A DNA stretch of 64,000 bases from JAKAQB01 sp027320105 (lineage in GTDB: Bacteria > Actinomycetota > Acidimicrobiia > Acidimicrobiales > Palsa-688). Positions 7,064-16,334 of the stretch are shown piece after piece (the first letter of the stretch is position 1; every line of letters starts with the position of its first letter). The DNA lies in the NCBI GenBank assembly GCA_027320105.1, contig DAHVMA010000053.1, forward strand, positions 24,317-88,316, given 5' to 3'. Made by a program: the position numbers and the translations under genes. Below the pieces are notes generated by a model. It did not search any database and was not told where the DNA came from. It saw only the letters and a list, made by a program, of their open reading frames with translations.

Positions 7064-7688
7064 ACCGACGATGGCTGTCGAGGTCTTCGCCGCCGACGAG
7101 CAGCACGACCAGCCGGTCGACACGTTGCGGCTGGTGCGGCTCGCCGAGGCTGTGCTCTCCGACGAGGGTGTCCGCGGTGACGCCGAGCTGTCGATGCTGT
7201 TCGTGGACGAGGACGCGATCGCGGATCTCAACAAGCGGTTCCTCGGCAAGGATGGCCCGACGGACGTGCTCGCCTTCCCGATCGACGAGGAGCCGGCGGA
7301 GAGTGGGCGCTCGCCGGATTCGGGAGGAAGCGGGCCTGGCTTCACCGGGGAGATGGAGGAGGCGCCGGCCCTGCTCGGCGATGTGGTCATCTGCCCTGCC
7401 GTCGCCCATCGCAACGCCCCGGAGCACACCGGGGCGTACGAGGACGAGCTGGCCCTGCTCGTCGTGCACGGCGTGTTGCACCTGTTGGGCATGGACCACC
7501 TCGACGAGGAGGAGGCGGAGGAGATGGAGCGGCGCGAGCGCGAGCTGCTCGCGCGCCACCACGGCGTGATGGTCTCGCCGCAGTTCCGGCCTGCCGCCGT
7601 GGACCCCGCCCCTCCCGCCCCCGACGCCTCCGCACCGCGCCCCGGCCCGGCTGCCGACGAGCCCTTCCAGGGACCATCGGGCCCGTGA
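7056..7688 (+). CDS. ybeY: Endoribonuclease YbeY (rRNA maturation factor) with an acidic insert
   Basis: 210 residues from GTG 7056 (8-nt overlap with phoH; ATG 7071 is an alternative). The metal site HGVLHLLGMDH (about 141-151) is the H-x3-H-x5-H signature of YbeY, a zinc-dependent factor needed for 16S rRNA 3' processing and 70S quality control. Two oddities: an acidic Gly/Ser-rich insert at about 84-110 between the conserved TDVLAFP and LGDVVI strands, and a Pro/Ala-rich tail after about 175 that is absent from the usual 150-residue enzymes. Stop overlaps the corC-like start (GTGA). Confidence 0.92.
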   Translation: MPEPTMAVEVFAADEQHDQPVDTLRLVRLAEAVLSDEGVRGDAELSMLFVDEDAIADLNKRFLGKDGPTDVLAFPIDEEPAESGRSPDSGGSGPGFTGEMEEAPALLGDVVICPAVAHRNAPEHTGAYEDELALLVVHGVLHLLGMDHLDEEEAEEMERRERELLARHHGVMVSPQFRPAAVDPAPPAPDASAPRPGPAADEPFQGPSGP

Positions 7689-8995
7689 CCGCCGCCGACC
7701 CCCCAAGCACCCACTTCGACGGGACCGACATCGGCCTTCTGGTCGCGGTCGTCGTCCTGATCGTCGTCACGGGTTTCCTCGCCCTCTCGGAGACCTCGCT
7801 CACCCGTACGTCGCGGGTGAAGGCGCTGAGCCTCGTCGAGGAGCAACGGCGGGGCGCCAAGATCCTGCTCCGGCTGGTGGAGCGCATCGAGCGGGTCCTC
7901 CCCGTCGTGCTCTTCGCCCTCGAGTTGTGCACCCTTGTCGCCGCCACCCTGGTCGGCGTCGTGGCCGCCCACCTCTTCGGCGCCCTCGGCGTGCTCGTCG
8001 CCACCGTCTTCGAGGTGATCGTCGTCTTCGTGGTCGCCGAGCTGGCACCGAAGACGTGGGCGGTGCAGCACAGCGAGCGCGCTGCGCTGATGTCGGCACC
8101 GTTCATCCGGGCCCTGTACGGGTTCCCGCCGTTGCGGTGGGTCACCCGTGCTCTCATCAAGGTGACCAACGTGGCGCTCCCCGGCAAGGGCATGTCGGAG
8201 GGGCCGTACACCTCCGACGAGATGATCCGCGCGATCGTCGACACGGCGGCGGCGGAGGAGGTCATCGAGACGGAGGAACGGACGCTGTTCCACTCGATCA
8301 TCGACTTCGGCGACACCGTGGTGCGCGACGTGATGATCCCACGGCCTGACATGGTCGTCGTCGAGTCCCACGCCATCATCCGGGACGTGGTCGACATCGC
8401 CATCAGCGCCGGCTGTAGCCGGATCCCCGTCTACGGCCAGGGCATCGACGACATCGTCGGGGTGGTGTTCGTGAAGGATCTGCTGCGTGCCGTGCGCGAC
8501 GACCAGGCTGGCGAGCCGGTGACGGCCGTCATGCGCGATGCGCACTTCACCCCGGAGAGCAAGCGGGTCCCCGAGCTCATGCGCGAGATGCAGACCGAGA
8601 AGTACCACCTGGCGATGGTCGTGGACGAGTACGGCGGGACCGCCGGGCTCGTGACCCTCGAGGACCTGATCGAGGAGCTCGTGGGGGAGATCACCGACGA
8701 GTACGACGTCGACGCCCTGCCGGACGTGGAGGTCCTCGACGACGGCACGGTGGTGGTCAATGCCCGCATGCCCATCGACGAGGTCAACGACCTGCTCCCC
8801 GGACCCGGGTTGCCCGAGGGTGACTGGGACACCGTGGGCGGGCTCGTGTACTCCGAGGCCGGCCACGTGCCCCACGAGGGCGAGGAGGTCGAGGTGGAGG
8901 GCCACCGCCTGCGGGCCGAGGGGGTCTCCGGCCGGCGCATCGGGCGGGTGCGGATCCTTCCCGGCTCATCGGCCGGGGTCGCGGCCGATGAGTGA
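7685..8995 (+). CDS. CNNM/CorC-family membrane protein (DUF21, CBS pair, CorC domain)
   Basis: 436 residues from GTG 7685. A DUF21 domain with three to four membrane helices (about 15-150), a CBS pair (about 205-330; RDVMIPRPDMVVVESHAII, CSRIPVYGQGIDDIVGVVFV) and a CorC/HlyC C-terminal domain (about 345-425; DGTVVVNARMPIDEVNDLL). These proteins act in magnesium or cobalt homeostasis and export; the hemolysin name is historical. Overlaps ybeY by 4 nt and era by 8 nt. Confidence 0.9.
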   Translation: MTAADPPSTHFDGTDIGLLVAVVVLIVVTGFLALSETSLTRTSRVKALSLVEEQRRGAKILLRLVERIERVLPVVLFALELCTLVAATLVGVVAAHLFGALGVLVATVFEVIVVFVVAELAPKTWAVQHSERAALMSAPFIRALYGFPPLRWVTRALIKVTNVALPGKGMSEGPYTSDEMIRAIVDTAAAEEVIETEERTLFHSIIDFGDTVVRDVMIPRPDMVVVESHAIIRDVVDIAISAGCSRIPVYGQGIDDIVGVVFVKDLLRAVRDDQAGEPVTAVMRDAHFTPESKRVPELMREMQTEKYHLAMVVDEYGGTAGLVTLEDLIEELVGEITDEYDVDALPDVEVLDDGTVVVNARMPIDEVNDLLPGPGLPEGDWDTVGGLVYSEAGHVPHEGEEVEVEGHRLRAEGVSGRRIGRVRILPGSSAGVAADE

Positions 8996-9836
8996 CGCCT
9001 TCCGCTCCGGGTTCGCGACCCTGGTCGGGCGCCCCAACGTCGGCAAGTCCACGCTGCTGAACGCCATCGTCGGCCAGAAGGTGTCGATCACGTCGCCCGT
9101 GGTCCAGACGACCCGCACACCGGTGCGCGGGGTGCTGACCCGGCCCGAGCTCCAGATCGTCTTCGTGGACACCCCCGGCATCCACAAGCCCCGCACGTTG
9201 CTCAGCACCCGCCTCAACGACGTAGCCGGCGACGCGCTCGGGGGCGTCGACGTCGCCGTGCTCGTCATCGACGCCACCCAGCCGCTCGGCCGGGGGGACC
9301 GGTTCGTCGCCGCCAAGCTGCCGCCGGCCGCCATCTGCGTCGTCAACAAGCTGGACCTCGCTGGGCGCAAGGCCGTGCTCGACCAGCTGCAGGCCGCCGC
9401 CTCGCTCGGCCTCGAGGAGTACTTCCCGGTGTCGGCGCGCACCAGGAAGGGTGTGGACGACCTCGTGGACGCCATCGCCGCTCGCCTGCCCGAAGGACCC
9501 CGCCTGTACCCGCTCGGCGTCGTGACCGACGTCCCGGAAGCCGACTGGGTCGCCGAGCTGGTGCGTGAGCAGTTGCTCGCAGTCATGCGCGAGGAGGTGC
9601 CCCACTCGATCGCCTGCCGGGTCACGGAGTGGGAGTGGCCCCGGATCCGCTGCGAGATCCTCGTCGAGCGGGAGTCGCAGAAGCCGATCGTGATCGGCCG
9701 TGGGGGGGGCGTCCTCAAAGAGGTCGGCACCCGGGTGCGCGCCCAGCTCCCGGCCGGCGCTCACCTCGAGCTGTTCGTCAAGGTCGACCCCGACTGGCAG
9801 AGCCGGCCCAAGGCCCTGGAGCGCCTCGGCTACTGA
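8988..9836 (+). CDS. era: GTPase Era
   Basis: 282 residues from ATG 8988. G1 GRPNVGKST, G3 DTPGIH, G4 NKLD and SAR (G5) are all present in order, followed by a KH domain at the C terminus with VIGRGGGVLKEVGTRVR. Era binds the 3' end of 16S rRNA during 30S assembly. It completes the phoH-ybeY-corC-era run and works in the same rRNA maturation step as YbeY. Confidence 0.95.
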   Translation: MSDAFRSGFATLVGRPNVGKSTLLNAIVGQKVSITSPVVQTTRTPVRGVLTRPELQIVFVDTPGIHKPRTLLSTRLNDVAGDALGGVDVAVLVIDATQPLGRGDRFVAAKLPPAAICVVNKLDLAGRKAVLDQLQAAASLGLEEYFPVSARTRKGVDDLVDAIAARLPEGPRLYPLGVVTDVPEADWVAELVREQLLAVMREEVPHSIACRVTEWEWPRIRCEILVERESQKPIVIGRGGGVLKEVGTRVRAQLPAGAHLELFVKVDPDWQSRPKALERLGY

Positions 9837-9866
9837 CCGCTACTGACCCCGCTGACCGGCCGCTGA

Positions 9867-9884
9867 CCCCGCTGGGCAGCGGGG
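9867..9884. terminator. Hairpin between converging era and pntB
   Basis: ccccgct-gggc-agcgggg forms a 7-bp GC stem with a 4-nt loop in the 65-nt gap between two convergent genes. There is no T-run, as is common in high-GC actinobacteria. Two ctgaccccgct-type repeats precede it. Confidence 0.45.
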
Positions 9885-9901
9885 CCCACGGTCCCGTGCC
9901 G

Positions 9902-11299
9902 TCAGGCGACGAGCTCCTTCGTCGCAGCGGTGAGAGCGGCGAGGCCCTTCTTGGCGTCGCTGAACAACATCGACGTCTTCGGATCGGTGTACAGCTCGTT
10001 GTCGATGCCGGCGTAGCCCGACGCCATGGAGCGCTTGATGACGATGATGCTCTTCGCGTGGTCGACGTCGAGGATCGGCATGCCTGACACCGCGTTGCCC
10101 GGGCGGCGGGCGGCAGGGTTGGTCACGTCGTTGGCGCCGACGACCAGGGCCACGTCGGCCCGGGGGAACTCCGGGTTGACCTCGTCCATCTCCTTCAGCT
10201 GGTCGTAGGGCACGTTGGCCTCGGCGAGCAGCACGTTCATGTGGCCGGGCATGCGGCCGGCGACGGGGTGGATGGCGTAGGAGACGTCCACGCCGCGACC
10301 TTCGAGCACCTGGGTGAGCTCCCGCAGCTCGTGCTGGGCCTGGGCGGCGGCCAGCCCGTAGCCGGGGACGACGATCACCTTCTCGGCGTAGGCCAGCTGG
10401 AGGGCGGCGTCGTCGGCCTGGATGGAGCGGACCGACCCGCCGGAGCCGGACGCCGCCTCGGCCCCGACGGTGCCGGTGCCGAACCCGCCGGCCATGATCG
10501 CCGGGACGGAGCGGTTCATGGCGTCGGCCATCAACTTGGTGAGGATGCCGCCCGAGGCCCCGACGAGGGCGCCGGCGACGACGAGGATCATGTTCCCGAG
10601 CACGAAGCCCGCCATGGCCACAGCCGTGCCCGTGAAGGCGTTGAGCAACGAGATGACCACCGGCATGTCGGCGCCGCCGATGGGGAGCACCATGAGCACG
10701 CCCACGCCGAGCGCCGCCACGACCGTGATGAGCAGCACCCACAGCAGGTCGACGCGTGCGACGACGGCTGCCGCCGAGCCGGCGGCGGCGGCGGCGAGCA
10801 GGTAGCTGGCCGCCCGCCCACCGGGGAGGCGGACCGGGTGGCTGGCGTAGCCCTGCAGCTTGGCGGCGGCGATCAGGGAGCCGAGGAAGGTCACGGAGCC
10901 TATGACCACGTCGAGCACGGTGGCGACGGCAGTGGCCGATCCCTGGGTGGGGTTGCGGGCGTAGTCGGAGACGGCGATCATGGCGGCGGCGCCGCCGCCC
11001 ACGGCGTTGAACAGGCTCACCAGCTGCGGCATGGCGGTCATCAGCACGGAGCGGGCGGCGTACAGGCCGAAGCCGGCTCCGACGACGGCGCCGATCAGCA
11101 GGACGAGCCAGCGGGTGGCGTTCATGGTCCCGCCCTGGGCGACGAGGGCGAAGGCACCGGCGACGGCCACGACCATGCCGGCAGCCGACAGCTGGTTGCC
11201 GCGGCGCGCCGTCGCCGGCGAGTTCATGAAGTGGAGGCCGAGCACGAAGCACACGGCGCCGAAGAGGAACGCGAGGTTGACGCCCTGGTGGAAGCTCAC
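9902..11299 (-). CDS. pntB: NAD(P) transhydrogenase subunit beta (PntB)
   Basis: 465 residues from GTG at 11299, which overlaps the pntAb stop as GTGA. The first ~265 residues are eight or more hydrophobic helices (domain II); the last ~180 are the NADP-binding domain III with VIVVPGYGLAAAQAQHELRE, IHPVAGRMPGHMNVLLAEA and VGANDVTNPAA. With PntAa and PntAb it forms the membrane enzyme that couples proton movement to hydride transfer between NADH and NADP+. Split alpha subunit plus beta is the usual actinobacterial and alphaproteobacterial form. Confidence 0.95.
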   Translation of the reverse strand: MSFHQGVNLAFLFGAVCFVLGLHFMNSPATARRGNQLSAAGMVVAVAGAFALVAQGGTMNATRWLVLLIGAVVGAGFGLYAARSVLMTAMPQLVSLFNAVGGGAAAMIAVSDYARNPTQGSATAVATVLDVVIGSVTFLGSLIAAAKLQGYASHPVRLPGGRAASYLLAAAAAGSAAAVVARVDLLWVLLITVVAALGVGVLMVLPIGGADMPVVISLLNAFTGTAVAMAGFVLGNMILVVAGALVGASGGILTKLMADAMNRSVPAIMAGGFGTGTVGAEAASGSGGSVRSIQADDAALQLAYAEKVIVVPGYGLAAAQAQHELRELTQVLEGRGVDVSYAIHPVAGRMPGHMNVLLAEANVPYDQLKEMDEVNPEFPRADVALVVGANDVTNPAARRPGNAVSGMPILDVDHAKSIIVIKRSMASGYAGIDNELYTDPKTSMLFSDAKKGLAALTAATKELVA

Positions 11300-11616
11300 C
11301 GCTCGTCGACCCCGGTCCCAGCCTTCGGCGGTGTGGGCCGCTTCTTGAACATCTGGAGCATCCTGTCGGTGACGGCGTAGCCGCCGACGACGTTGGCGCC
11401 GGCGAAGGCGGCGGCGAGGAAGGTGAGGGTGTAGCCGAGCGGGCCGTGCACCTCGGAGGAGAGCACGATGACGCCGACGAGCACGACGCCATGGATGGAG
11501 TTGGCGCCGGACATCAGCGGGGTGTGCAGGGTAGCGGGCACCTTGCTGATGACCTCGAAGCCGACGAGCAGGGCGAGGACGAAGACGGTCAGTTCGCCGA
11601 CGAAGCCGGTGGTCAT
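11296..11616 (-). CDS. pntAb: NAD(P) transhydrogenase subunit alpha, membrane part (PntAb)
   Basis: 106 residues with three hydrophobic helices (LTVFVLALLVGFEVIS; GVVLVGVIVLSSEV; LTFLAAAFAGANVVGGYAV) and the conserved TPLMSGANSIHG loop typical of the membrane portion of the alpha subunit. Overlaps pntAa by 4 nt (ATGA) and pntB by 4 nt (GTGA), so all three are co-translated. Confidence 0.95.
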   Translation of the reverse strand: MTTGFVGELTVFVLALLVGFEVISKVPATLHTPLMSGANSIHGVVLVGVIVLSSEVHGPLGYTLTFLAAAFAGANVVGGYAVTDRMLQMFKKRPTPPKAGTGVDER

Positions 11617-12770
11617 TGGGGGGCCTCCCTCGGTTGGGGGTGGGTGAGCAAAGCGGCGGTGGCGGGATGCACGACGGTGCCGCCGTGGGCGACCACCACG
11701 CCGGCGGTGATCTCGTCATCGAGGTCGATGTGCAGCGCACCGTCGGCCAGCAGGTGGCCGAGGAGGGCGGTCAGGTTGCGGGCGTAGGCGGCCGAGGCGC
11801 TGGTGGCCAGCCTGGAGGGCAGGTCGCCGGCGCCGACGATCGTCACGCCGTTGGCGGTGACGACGGTCTCGGCCGGCACCGAGCCGGCGACGTTGCCACC
11901 GAGGTCCGAGGCGCCCATGTCCACGAGCACCGACCCGGGGCGCATGGCGGCGACGGCGGCGGCGGTGACGAGCTCGGGGGGGCGGCGCCCCGGGACCTGG
12001 GCGGTGGTGATCACGATGTCGTGGCGGGCGATGTGGCCCTCGAGCTCGGCCTGCTGCGCTGCCTGCTCCTCGGCGGTCAACGCCCGGGCGTAGCCGCCCT
12101 CGCCGGCCGCTGGACCGACGGAGGTGAGCTCGACGAACTGGGCGCCGAGGGACTGCACCTCGCCCTTGGCGGCGGGGCGGACGTCGTAGGCGCGGACGAC
12201 GGCGCCGAGCCGGCGGGCGGTGCCGATGGCCTGGAGGCCGGCGACGCCGGCACCGAGGACGAGGACCTCCGCCGGCTTGGAGGTGCCGGCGGCGGTGATC
12301 AGCAGCGGGAAGTAGCGGCCGAAGTGCTCCGTGGCGACGAGCACTGCCTTGTAGCCGGCAGCGCTTGCTTGGGACGAAAGGGCGTCCATCGCCTGCGCAC
12401 GCGGCAGGGTGCGCGGCAGGCCGTCGAGGCTCACGACGGTCACCTTCCGGGCGGCGAGCTCCTCCATCAGCTGCGGGCGCAGCAACGGTTGGAGGAGGCC
12501 GACCACCGCGCTCCCGGCTCGGAGCCGGGCGGGGTCGGGGAGGCCCACGCATGCGACGATGTCTGCCCGGTCGAACGCCTGCCCCGGGCCGAGGACGGTC
12601 GCGCCCGCCTTCTCGTAGTCGGTGTCGGGGAACCCGGCGGCGGCGCCGGCGCCGGCCTCGACGGCCAGCTGCGCGCCGACCGAGCCGAGGCGCCCCACCA
12701 CGTCGGGGGTGAGTGCCACCCGGCGTTCGCCCGCGCCGTCCTCCCTGGCGACGCCCACCATCACGGTCAC
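11613..12770 (-). CDS. pntAa: NAD(P) transhydrogenase subunit alpha, NAD-binding part (PntAa)
   Basis: 385 residues; start set at GTG 12770, which has AGGAGGG about 10 nt upstream. N-terminal VGVAREDGAGERRVALTPD, then the dinucleotide fold VLVLGAGVAGLQAIGTARRL and RAYDVRPAAKGEVQSLGA are those of alanine dehydrogenase/PntA domain I. It binds NAD(H) on the cytoplasmic side. First gene of the pntAa-pntAb-pntB operon; the next gene on the same strand upstream is dinG, 84 nt away. Confidence 0.93.
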   Translation of the reverse strand: MTVMVGVAREDGAGERRVALTPDVVGRLGSVGAQLAVEAGAGAAAGFPDTDYEKAGATVLGPGQAFDRADIVACVGLPDPARLRAGSAVVGLLQPLLRPQLMEELAARKVTVVSLDGLPRTLPRAQAMDALSSQASAAGYKAVLVATEHFGRYFPLLITAAGTSKPAEVLVLGAGVAGLQAIGTARRLGAVVRAYDVRPAAKGEVQSLGAQFVELTSVGPAAGEGGYARALTAEEQAAQQAELEGHIARHDIVITTAQVPGRRPPELVTAAAVAAMRPGSVLVDMGASDLGGNVAGSVPAETVVTANGVTIVGAGDLPSRLATSASAAYARNLTALLGHLLADGALHIDLDDEITAGVVVAHGGTVVHPATAALLTHPQPREAPQ

Positions 12771-12854
12771 GACGTAGAGCCCTCCTACCGGTCCACGACG
12801 GGGCCGTAGCTGTCCCCGCACGACGATGTCTTCCGCCGATCGTAGGCGGCGTCA

Positions 12855-14747
12855 TCATCGTTGCGTGCGAAGCGGGGCGAGGAACGCCTCGACGTCGCTG
12901 CGGTGCCGGCTGCGCCGCATGGGAGGAAGGGCCCCGATCAGCTCCCAGCGGTACCGGGCCGTCGCCAGGCGCGGGTCGAGCACAGCGACGACACCGCGGT
13001 CCTCGGAGGAGCGGATGAGCCGACCGGCGCCCTGGGCCAGCAGCGTGGCCGCCCGGGGCAGGTCGATCACCCCGAACGCAGCCCGCCCCAACCGCTCACG
13101 GCGCGCCTCGAGCAGCGGGTCGTCGGGGCGGGGGAACGGCAGCCGGTCGATCGCAACCAGCGAGAGCGCACGGCCGGGCACGTCGACGCCCTGCCAGAAG
13201 CCCATGGTGGCGAACAGGCACGACTGCTCATCGGCGGCGAAGCGGGCCACCAGCGCCGGCTTGGGCAGCTCGCCCTGGGCGAGCACCGGCCAGGGGACGC
13301 GCGCCGCGACGGCGGCCGCGGCAGCGGTCATGGCCCGCCAGGAGGTGAACAGCGCCATCGTGCGACCACCGGCCGCTTCGATCAGGGCCACGAGCTCGTC
13401 GATGGCCAGCGCCTCGAACGTCGGGTCCTTGGGGACAGGCAGGTGGGCGGCGCAGTACAGCAGCGCCTGGTGCTCGTAGTCGAACGGGCTGCCGACGTCG
13501 AGCTCGTCGGTCGCCTCGGGCGGGAGGCCGACCCGCTCGACTATGCGCGGCGGGACGGTGGCGCTGGTGAGCACGCCGGTCGGGGCGGACTCACCCGACC
13601 ACAGTCGATCGGCGAGCACCCCGCCGACGTCGAGCGGCGCCACCCGCAGGACGGGGGCGTGGGCGGGGCCTTCCGCCCACGCCACGGAGCCGTCGTCGAG
13701 GGCGAGGACGGTGTCGATGTCGCCGGCGAGGTGCAGGGCCGCCTTCTGGGCGCGCAACCGGCGGGCACCGTCGTCGGGGCCGTGGCGCAGGCCGGCGTCG
13801 AGGGAGGAGATCCTCGTGCGGGCGTCGCCGAGAGCGCGGGCGAGCTCCTCGGGGACGGGGTGGAGCCGCCGGCCGAGATGGGCCTCCAGGGCGGCCGCCA
13901 GGGAGCCACCCGCCTGGTCGACGGCCTCGGCGGCGGCAGCGTCGGCGAGCAGCGGGCGGGCGGTGCGGGCCAGAGCCGCGAACCGCCCAGGCGACAGCTC
14001 CACCCCGAAGCTCGCCGACGCGATGTCCTCCAGCTCGTGGGCCTCGTCGAACACGACGACGTCGTGGGGCGGCAGCACCTCGCCGTGGCTCGCCAGGTGG
14101 GCGGCGTAGAGATGGGTGTTGACGACGACGACGTCTGCCTCGGCGGCCCGGGCGCGGGCTGCCTCGGCGAAGCACTCCGGGCCCGAGGGGCAGCGGGCGG
14201 CGCCGGGGCAGTCCCGGGCGGTCACGCTCACCTGCGCCCAGGCGGCGGTGCTCGGCTCCCACGGGAGCTCGGCGCGGTCACCGGTCGCCGCCTCGTCCGC
14301 CCACGCAGCGAGCCGTCGCAGCTCCCGGCCCAGGGGGCCGAGGGAGGCGACGGGAACGCCGGGCTCGGGCAGGGACGGCTGGTCGCCGGCGGCGGCCAGC
14401 TCGCGGAGGCGCTGCACGCAGACGTAGTTGGACCGACCCTTGAGCACCGCGAACTCGAAGGGGACGCCCAGGTGCTCGGCCAGCAGCGGCAGGTCCCGGC
14501 TCGCGAGCTGGTCCTGGAGGGCCTTCGTCGCCGTGGCGACGACGACGCGGGCGCCGGCGGCGAGTGCCGGGACCAGGTAGCCCAGGCTCTTGCCCGTCCC
14601 CGTGCCTGCCTGCACGACCAGGTGGCGTTGCGAGGAAACGGCGGTGGCCACCGCTTCGGCCATCGCCACCTGCGACGGCCGGCGTTCGTGGCCGGGCAGC
14701 GTGGCGGTGACCCGCCGCAGCGCCCCCTCGACCGGTGAGCTCGCCAC
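12855..14747 (-). CDS. dinG: DinG-like ATP-dependent DNA helicase
   Basis: 630 residues from GTG 14747 (VASSPVEGALRRV...). Walker A QAGTGTGKSLGYLVPA at about 48-63, DEAH box VVFDEAHELEDIA, and a cluster of cysteines between them (C in YVCVQRL, CPGAARCPSGPECF) that fits the 4Fe-4S site of the XPD/DinG branch. The C terminus has the motif VI QGAGRLIRS. DinG unwinds DNA with 5'-3' polarity and resolves R-loops and forks. It diverges from uppS across an 84-nt gap. Confidence 0.9.
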   Translation of the reverse strand: MASSPVEGALRRVTATLPGHERRPSQVAMAEAVATAVSSQRHLVVQAGTGTGKSLGYLVPALAAGARVVVATATKALQDQLASRDLPLLAEHLGVPFEFAVLKGRSNYVCVQRLRELAAAGDQPSLPEPGVPVASLGPLGRELRRLAAWADEAATGDRAELPWEPSTAAWAQVSVTARDCPGAARCPSGPECFAEAARARAAEADVVVVNTHLYAAHLASHGEVLPPHDVVVFDEAHELEDIASASFGVELSPGRFAALARTARPLLADAAAAEAVDQAGGSLAAALEAHLGRRLHPVPEELARALGDARTRISSLDAGLRHGPDDGARRLRAQKAALHLAGDIDTVLALDDGSVAWAEGPAHAPVLRVAPLDVGGVLADRLWSGESAPTGVLTSATVPPRIVERVGLPPEATDELDVGSPFDYEHQALLYCAAHLPVPKDPTFEALAIDELVALIEAAGGRTMALFTSWRAMTAAAAAVAARVPWPVLAQGELPKPALVARFAADEQSCLFATMGFWQGVDVPGRALSLVAIDRLPFPRPDDPLLEARRERLGRAAFGVIDLPRAATLLAQGAGRLIRSSEDRGVVAVLDPRLATARYRWELIGALPPMRRSRHRSDVEAFLAPLRTQR

Positions 14748-14817
14748 CGGCGGACCATAGCGGGCAGGGTGCCCGCACGAAGCTGCATCGCGCCCCGGCG
14801 CGGGTGACGCGCGGCAG

Positions 14818-14823
14818 TACCGT
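14818..14823 (+). promoter_or_regulatory. Predicted -10 box of uppS
   Basis: TACCGT ends 8 nt before the uppS ATG (14832); no Shine-Dalgarno lies between, consistent with a leaderless transcript. Confidence 0.4.
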
Positions 14824-14831
14824 GACCGCCG

Positions 14832-15572
14832 ATGGACCTCGACGGCCTCGACCACCACCGCATGCCGCGCCATGTGGCGTGCGTGATGGACGGCAACGGG
14901 CGTTGGGCGACCAAGCGGGGGCTGGCGCGCACCGAGGGCCACCGGGCCGGTGAGGAGGCGCTGTTCGATGCCGCCCAAGGGGCCCTGGAGCTCGGGCTGT
15001 CGTGGTTCACCGTGTACGCGTTCTCGACGGAGAACTGGCGCCGGCCGCACCAGGAGGTTCGGTTCCTCCTCGACGTGATCGCCGACCAGCTCCTCACCCG
15101 CCGGCGTGACGACCTGCACGCCCTCGGGGTGCGGATCCGCTTCATCGGGCGCCGGGACTGGCGGGTGCCGCGCTGGGTCGCCCGCCGCATGGACGAGGCG
15201 GCCGAGCTGACCGCCGGCAACCGGAACATGACGTTGACGGTGGCGTTCAACTACGGCGGCCGCGCTGAGATCGTCGACGCCGTGCGCTCCATCGTCGCCT
15301 CGGGGGTGGCGGCGTCGAAGATCGACGAGCGCACCATCGCCCGCCACCTCTACGACCCGTCGATACCCGACCCCGACCTGGTGATCCGCACGTCGGGGGA
15401 GTACCGCATCTCCAACTTCCTCATCTGGGAGCTGGCCTACTCGGAGCTCGTGTTCACCGACGTGCTGTGGCCCGACTTCCGCCGGGAGCACCTGGTCGAG
15501 GCGATCCGCGAGTTCCAGGCCCGGGACCGGCGCTTCGGGACGACGGGCCGCCACGACGGCATCCCGAGCTGA
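14832..15572 (+). CDS. uppS: Undecaprenyl diphosphate synthase (cis-prenyltransferase)
   Basis: 246 residues. The five cis-prenyltransferase regions are all readable: HVACVMDGNGRWATKRGL (catalytic Asp), FSTENWRRP, VAFNYGGRAEI, and DLVIRTSGEYRISNFLIWEL with the terminal region ELVFTDVLWPDF. It makes the C50-C55 lipid carrier for peptidoglycan and surface polymers from farnesyl or geranyl diphosphate and isopentenyl diphosphate. The order era ... uppS-recO-glyS is common in actinobacteria, but here pnt and dinG are inserted. Four nt before recO. Confidence 0.94.
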   Translation: MDLDGLDHHRMPRHVACVMDGNGRWATKRGLARTEGHRAGEEALFDAAQGALELGLSWFTVYAFSTENWRRPHQEVRFLLDVIADQLLTRRRDDLHALGVRIRFIGRRDWRVPRWVARRMDEAAELTAGNRNMTLTVAFNYGGRAEIVDAVRSIVASGVAASKIDERTIARHLYDPSIPDPDLVIRTSGEYRISNFLIWELAYSELVFTDVLWPDFRREHLVEAIREFQARDRRFGTTGRHDGIPS

Positions 15573-15576
15573 ACCC

Positions 15577-16311
15577 GTGGCGCTCTACCGCGACACCGGC
15601 GTCGTGCTGCGGACCTACAAGCTGGCTGAGTCCGACCGCATCGTCGTGCTCCTCACCGCCGGGCGCGGCAAGGTGCGGGCCGTCGCCAAGGGCGTGCGCC
15701 GCACAGGCAGCCGCCTCGGTGGCAGGCTCGAGCCGGCGAGCCATGTCGAGTTGCTCATCTACGAGGGGCGCGAGCTCGACGTCGTCAGCCAGGCCGAGGT
15801 GGTCGAGCACTTCGGTGCGCTCCGCGAAGACCTGGCCCGCCTCCGGGACGCGCTTGCCGTGCTCGAAGCCGTCGACCAGGTCGCCCGGGAGGGCCAGGCC
15901 GACCCGGGGTTGCTCGCCATGCTCCTCGGCGCGCTGCGCACACTCGCCGTGCGCCCCGCCCCGCTCGTCGTGGCGGGGTTCTACTTGAAGCTGCTCGCCC
16001 ACGAGGGCACGGCACCGCAGGTGGGTGCCTGCATCCGCTGCGGGTCCGGTGACGGGCTGGTGGCGCTGGACCTGGCCCAAGGGGGTGCCGTGTGCCGGGC
16101 CTGCCTGCCGACCGGCGGAGGCCGGCGGGCGCTCGGCCCGGATGCCCTCGCCCTCGTGGGGCGGATCCTCGGCGGTGACCTCGCCGGGGCGCTGGCCACG
16201 CCGGCCGGGCCGGTAGCGGCCGAGGTGACCGACGTGGCGACCGAGGCGCTCGAAGCGCACCTCGAGCGCCGGCTGCGGGTGCCCCGCCTGCTGGACCGAA
16301 GCCCGCACTGA
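15577..16311 (+). CDS. recO: DNA repair protein RecO
   Basis: 244 residues from GTG 15577. The N-terminal OB fold (YRDTGVVLRTYKLAESDRIV; GRGKVRAVAKGVRR) and the zinc finger C-x2-C...C-x2-C (CIRCGSG about 152, CRACLP about 171) match RecO, which loads RecA on SSB-coated gaps in the RecFOR pathway. Normal length. Confidence 0.93.
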   Translation: MALYRDTGVVLRTYKLAESDRIVVLLTAGRGKVRAVAKGVRRTGSRLGGRLEPASHVELLIYEGRELDVVSQAEVVEHFGALREDLARLRDALAVLEAVDQVAREGQADPGLLAMLLGALRTLAVRPAPLVVAGFYLKLLAHEGTAPQVGACIRCGSGDGLVALDLAQGGAVCRACLPTGGGRRALGPDALALVGRILGGDLAGALATPAGPVAAEVTDVATEALEAHLERRLRVPRLLDRSPH

Positions 16312-16320
16312 TCTGCCGGG

Positions 16321-16326
16321 TACGGT
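16321..16326 (+). promoter_or_regulatory. Predicted -10 box of glyS
   Basis: TACGGT is 8 nt before the glyS ATG at 16335 with no ribosome binding site between: a leaderless-type promoter. Confidence 0.4.
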
Positions 16327-16334
16327 GGCCGGTC

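Noticed and set aside
5990..8905. 971-codon minus-strand frame opposite phoH-ybeY-corC
   Set aside because: Asp/His/Arg-rich shadow of three strongly conserved plus-strand genes; typical of high-GC antisense frames.
12861..14738. 625-codon plus-strand frame opposite dinG
   Set aside because: Gly/Arg/Glu-rich shadow of the helicase gene; no domain readable.
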